Shown in pieces: positions 50,522-58,745 of a DNA stretch of 64,000 nt. The position numbers and the translations under genes were made by a program. Each line of letters starts with the position of its first letter. Positions within the stretch are counted from its first letter, which is position 1. Under the pieces are notes generated by a model. It made no database searches. It saw only the letters and a list, made by a program, of their open reading frames with translations, and was not told the DNA's origin. The stretch comes from Rhodobacter sp. (GTDB lineage Bacteria > Pseudomonadota > Alphaproteobacteria > Rhodobacterales > Rhodobacteraceae): contig JACKKF010000002.1 of the NCBI GenBank assembly GCA_020637555.1, positions 555,175 through 619,174 on the forward strand, given 5' to 3'.

Positions 50522-51958
50522 ATGGAGATGTTCATCGACGGGCGCTACACCCCTGCCCTGTCGGGCAAGGTGATGGACGTGACCGACCCGACCACCGGCG
50601 CCCGGTTTGACAGTGTGCCGCTGGGCGATGCGGCCGATGCCGATGCCGCGATCCGCGCGGCGGCGCGGGCCTTTCCGACCTGGGCGCGCGTGCCGATGAC
50701 CGAACGGGTCCGCGTGCAGAAGGCCTGCGCCCAGGCGCTGCGCGATCACGCCCCGCGCATCGGTGCGGTGCTGCACCGAGAACTCGGTCGCCCGCTGCCC
50801 GGCTGCATCGGCGAAATCGCGCGCTCGGCCGATCTGCTGGACATCTATGCCGAAGAGGGGCTTCGTCTGCAGGCCACGATGGCGCTGGGCGCCGCGCCGG
50901 GCGAACGCACCATGGTCACGCGCGATCCGGTCGGGGTGGTGGTGGCGATCACGCCGTTCAACTATCCGATCACGCTGCTGATGTTCAAACTGGGCGCCGC
51001 GCTGATCGCCGGTTGTCCGGTCGTCGCCAAACCATCCGAGGACACCCCGCTGTCCACGATCCTGCTGGCCGAGCTGTTCCACGCCGCGGGTCTGCCCGCC
51101 GGGCTGTTCAACGTCGTCACCGGCGCGCGCGATCTGGGCGAGGCGCTGGTTGCCCATCCCGTGCCGCGCAAGATCGCCTTCACCGGATCCGTCCCGGCCG
51201 GCAAGGCCATCGCCGCCGCCGCCGCGGGCACGATGAAGCGCGTGACGCTGGAACTGGGCGGGCATTCCGCCGCCATCGTCTGCGCCGATGCCGATCTGGA
51301 CAGGGCCGCCGCCGCGATCATCCGGCACGGTTTCGCGAATTCGGGCCAGTTCTGCTACCGCGTCAACCGCCTCTATGTGGAACGCCCCGTCTACCAGGCC
51401 CTGCTGGACCGGCTGGTCGCCGGAGTGCGCGCGCTCACGCTGGCGCCTGCGGGCGGCACGGGCGACCTGGGCCCCCTGGTCAACGCGCGCATCTTCGCGA
51501 CATCCGAGGCGCAGGTGGCCGATGCCCGGTCCAGGGGCGCGCGCATCGTCGCGGGCGGGGATCGCGCCACGGGGCCCGGGTTTGACGGCGGCTGCTACCT
51601 GCCGCCCACCCTGATCGCCGATGCCACCCCTGACATGCTGATCATGCGCGAGGAAACCTTTGGCCCGGTGATCGGCATTGCCCCCGTGGACAGCCCCGCC
51701 GAGGCCCTGCACCTGGCCAATGACAGCCGGTTCGGTCTGGCGGGTTTCGTGTTCACCGGCGATCTGGCCAAGGGGCTCGCGCTGTGCGAAGGCTTCGAGG
51801 CCGGCTCGGTCTGGTTGAACGACATCCAGCGGTCCAGCCATCATGTCCCCTTCGGCGGGATGAAGGAAAGCGGTCTGGGCCGCGAAAAGGGGCGCTACGG
51901 GGTGGAAAGCTATCTGGAATACAAGACCATCTACTTGAGCTGGGAGCCGCCGCTGTGA
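50522..51958 (+). CDS. Aldehyde dehydrogenase family protein
   Basis: The enzyme oxidises an aldehyde to an acid with NAD(P)+. The 478-residue protein has all active-site elements: the Asn in ITPFNYPITLLMFKLG, the cofactor-binding Lys in PVVAKPSEDTPLS, Glu in TLELGGHSAAIV, and the nucleophile Cys278 in NSGQFCYRVNRLYVE. The FGGMKESGLGREKGRYG C-terminus is typical. The substrate is not predictable but would be a product of the P450 route. The two HD genes flank it. The stop overlaps the GTG start of the next gene (GTGA). Confidence 0.94.
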   Translation: MEMFIDGRYTPALSGKVMDVTDPTTGARFDSVPLGDAADADAAIRAAARAFPTWARVPMTERVRVQKACAQALRDHAPRIGAVLHRELGRPLPGCIGEIARSADLLDIYAEEGLRLQATMALGAAPGERTMVTRDPVGVVVAITPFNYPITLLMFKLGAALIAGCPVVAKPSEDTPLSTILLAELFHAAGLPAGLFNVVTGARDLGEALVAHPVPRKIAFTGSVPAGKAIAAAAAGTMKRVTLELGGHSAAIVCADADLDRAAAAIIRHGFANSGQFCYRVNRLYVERPVYQALLDRLVAGVRALTLAPAGGTGDLGPLVNARIFATSEAQVADARSRGARIVAGGDRATGPGFDGGCYLPPTLIADATPDMLIMREETFGPVIGIAPVDSPAEALHLANDSRFGLAGFVFTGDLAKGLALCEGFEAGSVWLNDIQRSSHHVPFGGMKESGLGREKGRYGVESYLEYKTIYLSWEPPL

Positions 51959-52626
51959 CGCCAGACACCATCATCCTGCCCCGTGACCTGCCGCTGTGGA
52001 CCGACGCGCGCCCCTATCTGGACGTGCGAAACAACGACGAACACACCATCGTCGCCTATGGGCTGGCGCGGGCGTTGCTGGAACAGATCCCCGAGGCCGA
52101 CGAAAGCGTCGTTCTGCCCGCCATCCTGTTGCATGACGTCGGCTGGAAACGCATCCCCGAGGACCTGCTGCTGCTGGCCATCGGGCGCTATCCCAGCCGC
52201 AAGGACCTGGTGCGCGACCACGAGCTGCACTCGGTCGAGATCGCGCGCACCATCTTGCAAACGCACCGCCCCGAGGGCGTGGACATCGACGCCGTGCTTG
52301 CCGTCATCGACGGCCATGATACCACCCGCGAGGCTCGCAGCATCAACGATGCGGTGATGAAGGACGCCGACAAGGGCTGGCGCACCACGCCGCACGGGAT
52401 GCGCACCATTGCCGGGTGGTATGATGTCCCGGTGACCGAGGTGCTGATGATGCTGCGCGAACGCTCGAACCCGTTGATGCTGACCCCGCAGGGCCGCGCC
52501 ATGGCCGAGGCCAACACCGCCGCCGTCGCCGCGGAACAGGCGATCGCGCAGTATCTGGGCCACGGGCCCGAATTCACCACATTCACAGCGACGGAAGGAG
52601 CGGGCCAGTGGCTGAAATCGCGTTGA
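51955..52626 (+). CDS. HD-domain protein 2 with six metal ligands
   Basis: The 223-residue protein starts at GTG 51955, overlapping the aldehyde dehydrogenase stop, with GGGAG 8 bp upstream. It repeats the ligand set of HD protein 1: His30 (NNDEHTI), His60–Asp61 (AILLHDVGWK), His92 (DHELHSVEIA), His121 (VIDGHDTT) and Asp139 (MKDADKGWR). The two are distant paralogues and may act on consecutive intermediates or form a heteromer. It has a longer C-terminal tail. The last 19 bp overlap the next gene. It could be either an oxygenase-like or a phosphohydrolase-like HD protein. Confidence 0.8.
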   Translation: MTPDTIILPRDLPLWTDARPYLDVRNNDEHTIVAYGLARALLEQIPEADESVVLPAILLHDVGWKRIPEDLLLLAIGRYPSRKDLVRDHELHSVEIARTILQTHRPEGVDIDAVLAVIDGHDTTREARSINDAVMKDADKGWRTTPHGMRTIAGWYDVPVTEVLMMLRERSNPLMLTPQGRAMAEANTAAVAAEQAIAQYLGHGPEFTTFTATEGAGQWLKSR

Positions 52627-53360
52627 GCGGAAAACGGGTGATCGTCACCGGCGCCGGCGGCGGGCTGGGGCGTGCCTTTGCCCTCGCCTTTGCCGACGCG
52701 GGCGCGCAGGTCATCGCCGCCGACATCAACTTGCCGGGCGCCGAGGAAACCGCGGCCCTGATCGGCGGCGATGCGGTCGCGGCCCGTGTGGACGTGACGC
52801 AGGCCGAGTCGTGCCGCGAAGTGGTCGCGCAGGCCGTCTCGCGCCTTGGCGGACTGGATGTGTTGGTCAACAACGCGGCACTCTACGGCGGCCTGCAGCG
52901 CGCGCCCTTCGAGGAGATCGACGAAGCGGTCTGGGACCGTGTGATGGCGGTCAACGTCAAGGGCGTGTGGCAGATGACCCGCGCGGCCTCGGCGGCGCTG
53001 CGCGCGACCGGGAACGCTTCGGTCATCAACATCGCCTCGGCCACGGTGTTTTCGGGCTCGCCCCTGTGGATGCATTACGTCACCTCCAAGGGCGCGCTGA
53101 TTGCCATGACCCGCACCATGGCGCGCGAGATGGGGCGTGACGGCGTGCGCGTGAATGCGATCGCGCCGGGGTTCACCCTGACCGAGGCCAGCCTCGATCT
53201 GATTGACAACGCGCGCCACTATGGCGTGGATCGCGCCTCGCTCAAACGCAATGCCGAGGTGGACGACATCACCGGCGGCGCGCTGTATCTGGCGTCCTCG
53301 CTGGCGGGTTTCGTCACCGGCCAGACGCTGGTGATCGACGGCGGCAAGCAATTCATCTGA
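52608..53360 (+). CDS. SDR family dehydrogenase
   Basis: The 250-residue NAD(P)-dependent oxidoreductase starts at GTG 52608 behind GGAAGGAG. It has VIVTGAGGGLGRAFALAFA (cofactor loop), the Asp of AADINLPG favouring NAD+, NNAA (LVNNAALYGG), the catalytic Ser in INIASATVFSG and YVTSKGALIAMTR. The C-terminus VTGQTLVIDGGKQFI is classic. It may oxidise the alcohol formed by the P450 or a downstream hydroxy acid. The start overlaps HD gene 2, so translation is coupled. Confidence 0.92.
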   Translation: MAEIALSGKRVIVTGAGGGLGRAFALAFADAGAQVIAADINLPGAEETAALIGGDAVAARVDVTQAESCREVVAQAVSRLGGLDVLVNNAALYGGLQRAPFEEIDEAVWDRVMAVNVKGVWQMTRAASAALRATGNASVINIASATVFSGSPLWMHYVTSKGALIAMTRTMAREMGRDGVRVNAIAPGFTLTEASLDLIDNARHYGVDRASLKRNAEVDDITGGALYLASSLAGFVTGQTLVIDGGKQFI

Positions 53361-53369
53361 GGGACTCGC

Positions 53370-53690
53370 ATGGTCAAGGTCATCTTCATCGAGGCGGACG
53401 GCGCAAGGCGCGAGATCGACGCCACCCCCGGCGAGCCGCTGATGTATGCCGCCAAGGACGCCGGGATTGCCGGGATCATCGCCGAATGTGGCGGGTCGGC
53501 CATGTGCGCGACCTGCCATTGCTATCTGATCGAGGCCCCGCAAGGCCCCCTGCCCGATCCCCTGATCGACGAGGCCGACACGATCGAGTTCAACGCCAAC
53601 GATCCGCGCGCGAACAGTCGCCTGACCTGCCAGATCACCGTCACCGACGCGCTGGAAGGCGCGGTGTTCCAGGTGGCGACCGGCCGCTGA
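53370..53690 (+). CDS. [2Fe-2S] ferredoxin, adrenodoxin/putidaredoxin type
   Basis: The 106-residue electron carrier has the cluster ligands in ECGGSAMCATCHCYL (Cys-x5-Cys-x2-Cys) and a last Cys in RLTCQIT about 37 residues later, the vertebrate-type pattern used by P450 systems. An acidic DPLIDEADTIEF segment could dock the P450. It ends the rightward operon, which holds the P450 partner but no ferredoxin reductase; a reductase must be encoded elsewhere. It stops 6 bp from the stop of the opposing SDR gene. Confidence 0.94.
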   Translation: MVKVIFIEADGARREIDATPGEPLMYAAKDAGIAGIIAECGGSAMCATCHCYLIEAPQGPLPDPLIDEADTIEFNANDPRANSRLTCQITVTDALEGAVFQVATGR

Positions 53691-53696
53691 ACGGCG

Positions 53697-54461
53697 TCAG
53701 CGCGCCAGCACCCCGCCGTCGATCACCAGCGTGCTGCCGGTCATGAAATCGGACGCGGACGAGGCCAGGAACAGCACGGCGCCCTTGATTTCCCGCGGGT
53801 TGCCCAGCCGCCCCATCGGCGTGTAGCTGATGCCCGCGCCGGGATCGCGCGGGCGGGTCTCGGTCTGAAAGATACCGGGACACAGCGCGTTCACCTGGAT
53901 GTTGTCCTGCGCATAGTGCAACGCCATCTCGCGGGTCAGATTGACCACCGCGCCCTTGCTGGCCGCGTAGGCCGGGCGCGGAAAGGCGCCGGCCGGCGCG
54001 GCCAGTCCCCACATCGAGGCGACGGTGATGACCTTGCCGTGCCCCTGCGCGGCCATCACCGCCAGGGCGGCGCGGCAGGTGTGAAAGGTGCCGTTCAGGT
54101 TGACGTCCAGCACCCGCGCCCAGTCCTCGGGGGCAACCTCGTGCAGCAGGGACGGCCGCGCATCCGATATCCCGGCATTCGCGATCGCGATGTCCAGCGC
54201 ACCATGGCGCGCAACGGTTTCGGCCACCGCGCGCTCGACCGCGGCGGCATCGGTGACATCGCCGGCCAGGTCCAGAACCTGCGCCCCCAGGGCCCGCAGG
54301 TCCCGGGCGGTCGCCGCGAGCGGCGCGGCATCGCGATCGAACAGCGTCAGGTGCGCGCCGTTCTCGGCCAGGGCCTCGGCCATGGCGCGGCCCAGGCCTG
54401 CGGCCGCGCCGGTGACCAGCGCGACCTTGCCCCGCACCGAAAAGATCGCGTCGCCGGTCAT
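53697..54461 (-). CDS. SDR family dehydrogenase of the carboxylase operon
   Basis: The 254-residue oxidoreductase has VALVTGAAAGLGRAMAEALA, NAG (IAIANAGISD), the catalytic Ser in ITVASMWGL and YAASKGAVVNLTREMALHY. It resembles 3-oxoacyl-reductase and secondary-alcohol-dehydrogenase SDRs. Its start overlaps the stop of the acetoacetyl-CoA synthetase gene (ATGA), so it is the last gene of the IclR-controlled operon. In that setting it could oxidise 2-propanol or 3-hydroxybutyrate; neither is proven. Confidence 0.92.
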   Translation of the reverse strand: MTGDAIFSVRGKVALVTGAAAGLGRAMAEALAENGAHLTLFDRDAAPLAATARDLRALGAQVLDLAGDVTDAAAVERAVAETVARHGALDIAIANAGISDARPSLLHEVAPEDWARVLDVNLNGTFHTCRAALAVMAAQGHGKVITVASMWGLAAPAGAFPRPAYAASKGAVVNLTREMALHYAQDNIQVNALCPGIFQTETRPRDPGAGISYTPMGRLGNPREIKGAVLFLASSASDFMTGSTLVIDGGVLAR

Positions 54462-56446
54462 CCGCGCGCCGCCGCGAACCGGACGAACCAGTCCAGCGCG
54501 TCGGGATTTTTCATCGCGTCCCGGCTGGCCACCCGGTCGGCGGGTTGCCCCAGCAGCAGCTTGCGCACCGGCACCTCCATCTTCTTGCCGGTCAGCGTGG
54601 TCGGGATCTCGGGCACGGCGACGATCTCGTCGGGCACATGACGCGGACTGCGTTCGGTGCGCAACCGCCGGACGATCTCGGCTCGGGCGGCGTCGTCCAG
54701 AACGGCACCCGGCTGCATCTGCACGAACAGCGGCATGTAGTAACCGCCTTTGCCGTCCTCGATGCACAGGATAAGACTGTCGGCGATGCCGTCGATCCCC
54801 TCCATGGTGCGGTAGATCTCGGCCGAACCGATGCGCACGCCAAAGCGGTTCAGCGTGGCATCGGACCGGCCCAGAACGACGCTGCCGCCGTGGTCGTTGA
54901 AGCGCACGCGGTCGCCGTGATGCCAGATGCCGGGATAGGTGGTGAAATAGCTGTCGGTGTAGCGCGCGAAATCGCGATCACCCCAGAAGAACAGCGGCAT
55001 CGAGGGCATGGGACGGCGGATCACCAGTTCACCGACCTCGCCCACCACCGGCGTGCCTGTCTCGTCAAGGGCGCAGGCGTCGCAGGCCAGGGCGGGATAC
55101 TGGATCTCGCCGGCGCGCACCGGCAGCAGCACCGACCCCGCCAGGATGCCCGAGCACACCTCGGTCCCGCCCGATTGCGAGGTGGCGAACAGGTCCGCCT
55201 TGACCGCCTGATGCACCCAGGCCAGGATTTCCGGCGTCGCGGGCGAGCCGGTCAGGAACATGCTGCGCAGCGCGGACAGGTCGTAGTCCCGCCCCGGCAC
55301 GATCCCTTGCTGGCGCACCATGGTCATGAACGTCGGCGACACCCCGAAATGGCTGACGCGGGTGGCTTCGATGATGCGCCAGAGCGCACCGGCATCGGGC
55401 CAGGTCGGGTGACCGTCGTAGAGCGTAACGGTGCCGTTCAGCAACGGCCCGGTCATCAGGGTGTTCCAGACCATCCAGCCGGTCGTGGAATAGCAGAAAT
55501 AGGTGTCGCCCGGGGCAAAGTCCAACCCCATCGCGCCGTTCTTGAGATGCTCCAGCACAATGCCGTGGTGGCCGTGCACGATGGGTTTCGGCAGTCCCGT
55601 CGTGCCCGAGGAAAACAGCGTCCAGAGCGGATGATCCGAGGGAACGCGCTCGTATCGGAAGGCCTCGCGCGGGACATCGGCGCCGGTGAACAGGGCGTCC
55701 CAGTCCAGCGTCTCGCCATGAAAGGCCGGCCGTTTCGCAACCCCGGGCCCCGTGTCCAGCATCACCAGCCGCTCGGCCGTCGGCAGTTCGGCCAGAATGC
55801 GCGTCAGGTCGTCGGTGCGGTCGAAATCCTTGCCGCCATAGCGATACCCGTTCACCGCAAAGACCAGCTTGGGTTCGATCTGGCTGAACCGGTCGATCAC
55901 GGTCTGCGGGCCGAATTCGGGCGCGGCGGTGGCCCAGGTCGCGCCAATGGCCGTGCTGGCCAGCATGGCGATTACCGTTTCGGGCAGGTTGGGCATATAG
56001 GCGACCACGCGGTCGCCCTTGCCCACGCCCAACGCCCGCAGCCTCGTCGCCAGCTTGCGCACGGCGCCGCCGACCTCGGCCCAGGACATCGACGCCAGGG
56101 GGCGGGTTTCCGAACAATGGTGCAGCATCGCGCGGTTCGGATCGCCCGTGCCCTCGTGGCGCAGCACCTGTTCGGCGTAATTCATCCGTGTGCCGGTGAA
56201 CCAGCGCGTGCGCGGCATCGGCGCATCGGTCATCACCTGATCGAGTTCGCCGTCCATCTCGATGCCGAAATAGTCCCGCAAGGCCAGCCAGAAGGCAGCC
56301 GGATCCCGGACCGACCAGGCGTGCAACGCGGGGTATCCGTCCAGCGCAATGCCCCGGTCCGCCAGAAACCCCAGGAACTGCGTGACCGGCGCGGCCTCGC
56401 GTCGGGCGGCGGACGCGGTCCACAGGATATCGCCTTCGTTCACCAT
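54458..56446 (-). CDS. Acetoacetyl-CoA synthetase (acetoacetate–CoA ligase)
   Basis: This enzyme activates acetoacetate with ATP and CoA. The 662-residue length and order of motifs fit the acetoacetate–CoA ligase family: MNYAEQVLRHEGTGDPNRAM, AYMPNLPETVIAMLA, the ATP loop LWTLFSSGTTGLPKPIVHGH, GWMVWNTLMTGPLLNGT, SGGTEVCSG, the hinge FGVRIGSAEIYR and the catalytic Lys in IPTTLTGKKMEVPVRK. The start lies inside the end of the HAD gene (7-bp overlap). It suggests that the operon's carboxylase makes acetoacetate or a close 3-oxo acid. Confidence 0.93.
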   Translation of the reverse strand: MVNEGDILWTASAARREAAPVTQFLGFLADRGIALDGYPALHAWSVRDPAAFWLALRDYFGIEMDGELDQVMTDAPMPRTRWFTGTRMNYAEQVLRHEGTGDPNRAMLHHCSETRPLASMSWAEVGGAVRKLATRLRALGVGKGDRVVAYMPNLPETVIAMLASTAIGATWATAAPEFGPQTVIDRFSQIEPKLVFAVNGYRYGGKDFDRTDDLTRILAELPTAERLVMLDTGPGVAKRPAFHGETLDWDALFTGADVPREAFRYERVPSDHPLWTLFSSGTTGLPKPIVHGHHGIVLEHLKNGAMGLDFAPGDTYFCYSTTGWMVWNTLMTGPLLNGTVTLYDGHPTWPDAGALWRIIEATRVSHFGVSPTFMTMVRQQGIVPGRDYDLSALRSMFLTGSPATPEILAWVHQAVKADLFATSQSGGTEVCSGILAGSVLLPVRAGEIQYPALACDACALDETGTPVVGEVGELVIRRPMPSMPLFFWGDRDFARYTDSYFTTYPGIWHHGDRVRFNDHGGSVVLGRSDATLNRFGVRIGSAEIYRTMEGIDGIADSLILCIEDGKGGYYMPLFVQMQPGAVLDDAARAEIVRRLRTERSPRHVPDEIVAVPEIPTTLTGKKMEVPVRKLLLGQPADRVASRDAMKNPDALDWFVRFAAARG

Positions 56447-57285
56447 CCGTCCTGCCCCCGCAGGAACGCCTGATCCGCGAACCCGACCAGCGAGGGCAGA
56501 ACGATCTGCGCGCGCTCGTCCTCAGGGAAGGCCTGGAAGCCTGCGTCATCGACAACCCCGGTGGTGACACCCACACAGAGCGCCCCGGCGCGACGGCCCA
56601 TGCGGATTTCCAGCTTGGGGTCGTCGCCCACGATCATCATCTCATGCGGCCGGGCCCCGGTGATGGCGGTGACGATCTCCAGGCCGGCGGCTTCCGGTTT
56701 GCCGAACACGGTCACCGGCACCCCGGTGGCATTGGTCAACGCGGCGGCGATGGCACCGGAAATCCCCAGCAGACGCTTGCCGCCCGCCCCCGCGAAATAG
56801 GGCGCGACCGACCCGGCAAAGGGACGCGCACCGCCCCAGACCGCTTGCACGACGGCTTCGACCTGTTCGGCGTTGAAGTCCTTGCACCAGCCCAGAAGAA
56901 CCGCATCGACCCGGGGAGCGGTTTTCGACGGTGCGATCACCTCGATCCCGGCGTCCTGCACGGGCACCGTGGTCCCCTCGGCGCCCATGACCATGATGCG
57001 GGTGTAGCCCATCGCCGCCAGCGCCCTGGCCGCGACGGCGGCCGGGGTCAGGATATGGCCGGGCTCCAGCACAAGGCCCGCGTCGGCCAGCAAAGGATAA
57101 TAATGCGCCGGCGGAAAGAAGGTGCCGTTCGTATAGGCCACGGCCGGAATGCCGCGCGCCTTGCAGGCGGCCAGCGCCTCGGCCGCGCCAGGCAGCGCGG
57201 TATAGGTGCCGGTTTCCTTGTCCATCATCGCCAGTGTGCCGTCGATATCGAAGACGGCCGCCTTGATCGTATGCGGATGCATCAT
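56440..57285 (-). CDS. HAD-superfamily class IIA (NagD-like) phosphatase
   Basis: The 281-residue protein has the HAD motifs: DIDGTL near residue 13 (nucleophile and acid Asp), TN in AVAYTNGTFF, the Lys in TVFGKPEAAG, and GDDPKLEIRMGRRAG. The large cap between motifs II and III is of the C2/NagD type, used for small phosphometabolites. It is coupled to both neighbours (4-bp and 7-bp overlaps) between the carboxyltransferase and the acetoacetyl-CoA synthetase genes, where a phosphatase is unexpected. The substrate is unknown. Confidence 0.9.
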   Translation of the reverse strand: MMHPHTIKAAVFDIDGTLAMMDKETGTYTALPGAAEALAACKARGIPAVAYTNGTFFPPAHYYPLLADAGLVLEPGHILTPAAVAARALAAMGYTRIMVMGAEGTTVPVQDAGIEVIAPSKTAPRVDAVLLGWCKDFNAEQVEAVVQAVWGGARPFAGSVAPYFAGAGGKRLLGISGAIAAALTNATGVPVTVFGKPEAAGLEIVTAITGARPHEMMIVGDDPKLEIRMGRRAGALCVGVTTGVVDDAGFQAFPEDERAQIVLPSLVGFADQAFLRGQDGW

Positions 57286-58745
57286 TTACCCCCGTTCAAT
57301 TCCAGTTTCAGTCCGGGCTTCTCGATCTTGATCGTGCTCAGCCCCTTGCGGGCGGTCAGTTCCTTCATCAGGTGCAGGACGGGCCGGGTTTTCGGGTCAT
57401 AGCCGCGCCGGGCCGGGCCGGCGGCGACCATGGCATCCACCTGATCGGCTGGCATGACCGCGCGCAAGAGGAATTCCTCGTCGCTGCAACCGGTGCCGAT
57501 CCGCGCGCGCAGGTCGTCGAGCGAGGCCATGTGCGGTTCGTCCTCGAGCTCGCGCGCGCGTTTCGATCCCTTGATGCGTTCCTCGACCGCCCGGTCCATG
57601 GGCATCGCCGGCTGGCCGAACCGTCCCAGCACATAGCGTGTCACCTCGTCGGGGATGGTCTTGTAGCGTTCCCCCTGCATGACATTCATCAGCGCCATTG
57701 TGCCGACCACCTGGCTGAAGGGCGTCACCATGATCGGATATCCCAGTTCGGCGCGCACCTGCTCGACCTCGTCCAGCACGCGCGGCAACAGGTCCAGACG
57801 CCGGATTTCCGCCAACTGGCGTTTCATCGTGCCCATCATGCCGCCGGGCATCTGGTGACGGAAATAGGCGCGGTCGAACTCGCCCGGCTGGCCGTTCACC
57901 AGGCCCTCGGCCTGCACCAGCGCCGAGAAATAGGCGTCCATCTGCGCCAGGGCCTCGTCGTCGACATCGACCGACAGGCCCAGATCGCGCAGGTTGGACA
58001 CCACCGACCCGGCCCAGGGCTGCCCGGTGCCATTCGCCGCCCCCCTTGCCGAGGTGTGCAGCGTCCGCGCGCCGAGAGGCGCGGCCTCGAGATAGCTGAA
58101 GGGGGCAAGACCGATGGTCGTGTGCGAGTGGAATTCGAGCGGAGTCGTGCCCATCACGGCCTTCAGCGCCGGAATCAGCGTCTTTGCGCGCTCGGGCGTG
58201 ACCAGTCCACCGGGATCCTTCAGATAGAGCCGGTCGAACTGGCCCGTCGCGGTGAGCGCGCGCGCGGCCTCGGCGAAATGGGCGTCGTCATGCAGCGGCG
58301 ACAGGGTAAAGGTCAGCGCCGCGACGATCCGGCTGCCGCCCGCGCGCCGGGTAAGCGCCGCCATGTTCAGCATCGCGGGGACGTTGTTCATCGGGTCCAT
58401 GATGGCAAACCGGTCGATGCCGTTGTTCACCAGCAGCCGGAACGCGAAATGCATCAGTTCCTCGGACGCGATCTCCCAGGAAATGAAGCGCATGCCCGTG
58501 GTCAGGAATTGCAGCGGAGTCGTCGGACAGGCCGCACGCATCAGGCGCAGGCGTTCCCACGGGTCCTCTTTCTTGAAGCGCACGGCAACGCCCATATGGG
58601 TCGAGGCCAGAAAGTCGATGGCGTGGAATCCCACACGCTCCATCACCGGGGCGATCTGCAGCATCATGCCGGTATCCAGCCCGGTCGCCCCCCAGTTCGA
58701 CTGGTTGCCGTCGCGGACGGTGGTATCGACGAGGTCGATGGTCAT
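57282..58745 (-). CDS. Carboxyltransferase subunit of a biotin-dependent carboxylase (pyruvate carboxylase type, altered pocket)
   Basis: The 487-residue protein has the HMGL-like barrel and PYC_OADA domain of pyruvate carboxylase and oxaloacetate decarboxylase but no biotinyl domain. Conserved residues include Arg11, Asp12 and Gln15 (TTVRDGNQS), the carbamylated Lys176 (LYLKDPGG) and metal ligands His206 and His208 (HSHTT). The pyruvate-binding Arg of LLRG is Thr83 (FLTTGMRF). The Thr or Ser of PGGQYTN/PGGMMSN is Gly306 (PGGMMGTM). The HTHDT motif is HSHTT. These alignments are from memory. The changes argue against pyruvate as substrate. Confidence 0.85.
   Translation of the reverse strand: MTIDLVDTTVRDGNQSNWGATGLDTGMMLQIAPVMERVGFHAIDFLASTHMGVAVRFKKEDPWERLRLMRAACPTTPLQFLTTGMRFISWEIASEELMHFAFRLLVNNGIDRFAIMDPMNNVPAMLNMAALTRRAGGSRIVAALTFTLSPLHDDAHFAEAARALTATGQFDRLYLKDPGGLVTPERAKTLIPALKAVMGTTPLEFHSHTTIGLAPFSYLEAAPLGARTLHTSARGAANGTGQPWAGSVVSNLRDLGLSVDVDDEALAQMDAYFSALVQAEGLVNGQPGEFDRAYFRHQMPGGMMGTMKRQLAEIRRLDLLPRVLDEVEQVRAELGYPIMVTPFSQVVGTMALMNVMQGERYKTIPDEVTRYVLGRFGQPAMPMDRAVEERIKGSKRARELEDEPHMASLDDLRARIGTGCSDEEFLLRAVMPADQVDAMVAAGPARRGYDPKTRPVLHLMKELTARKGLSTIKIEKPGLKLELNGGK

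Noticed and set aside
54545..56473. A 642-codon open frame opposite acetoacetyl-CoA synthetase
   Set aside because: It is an antisense shadow, rich in His/Gln/Arg/Gly without motifs.
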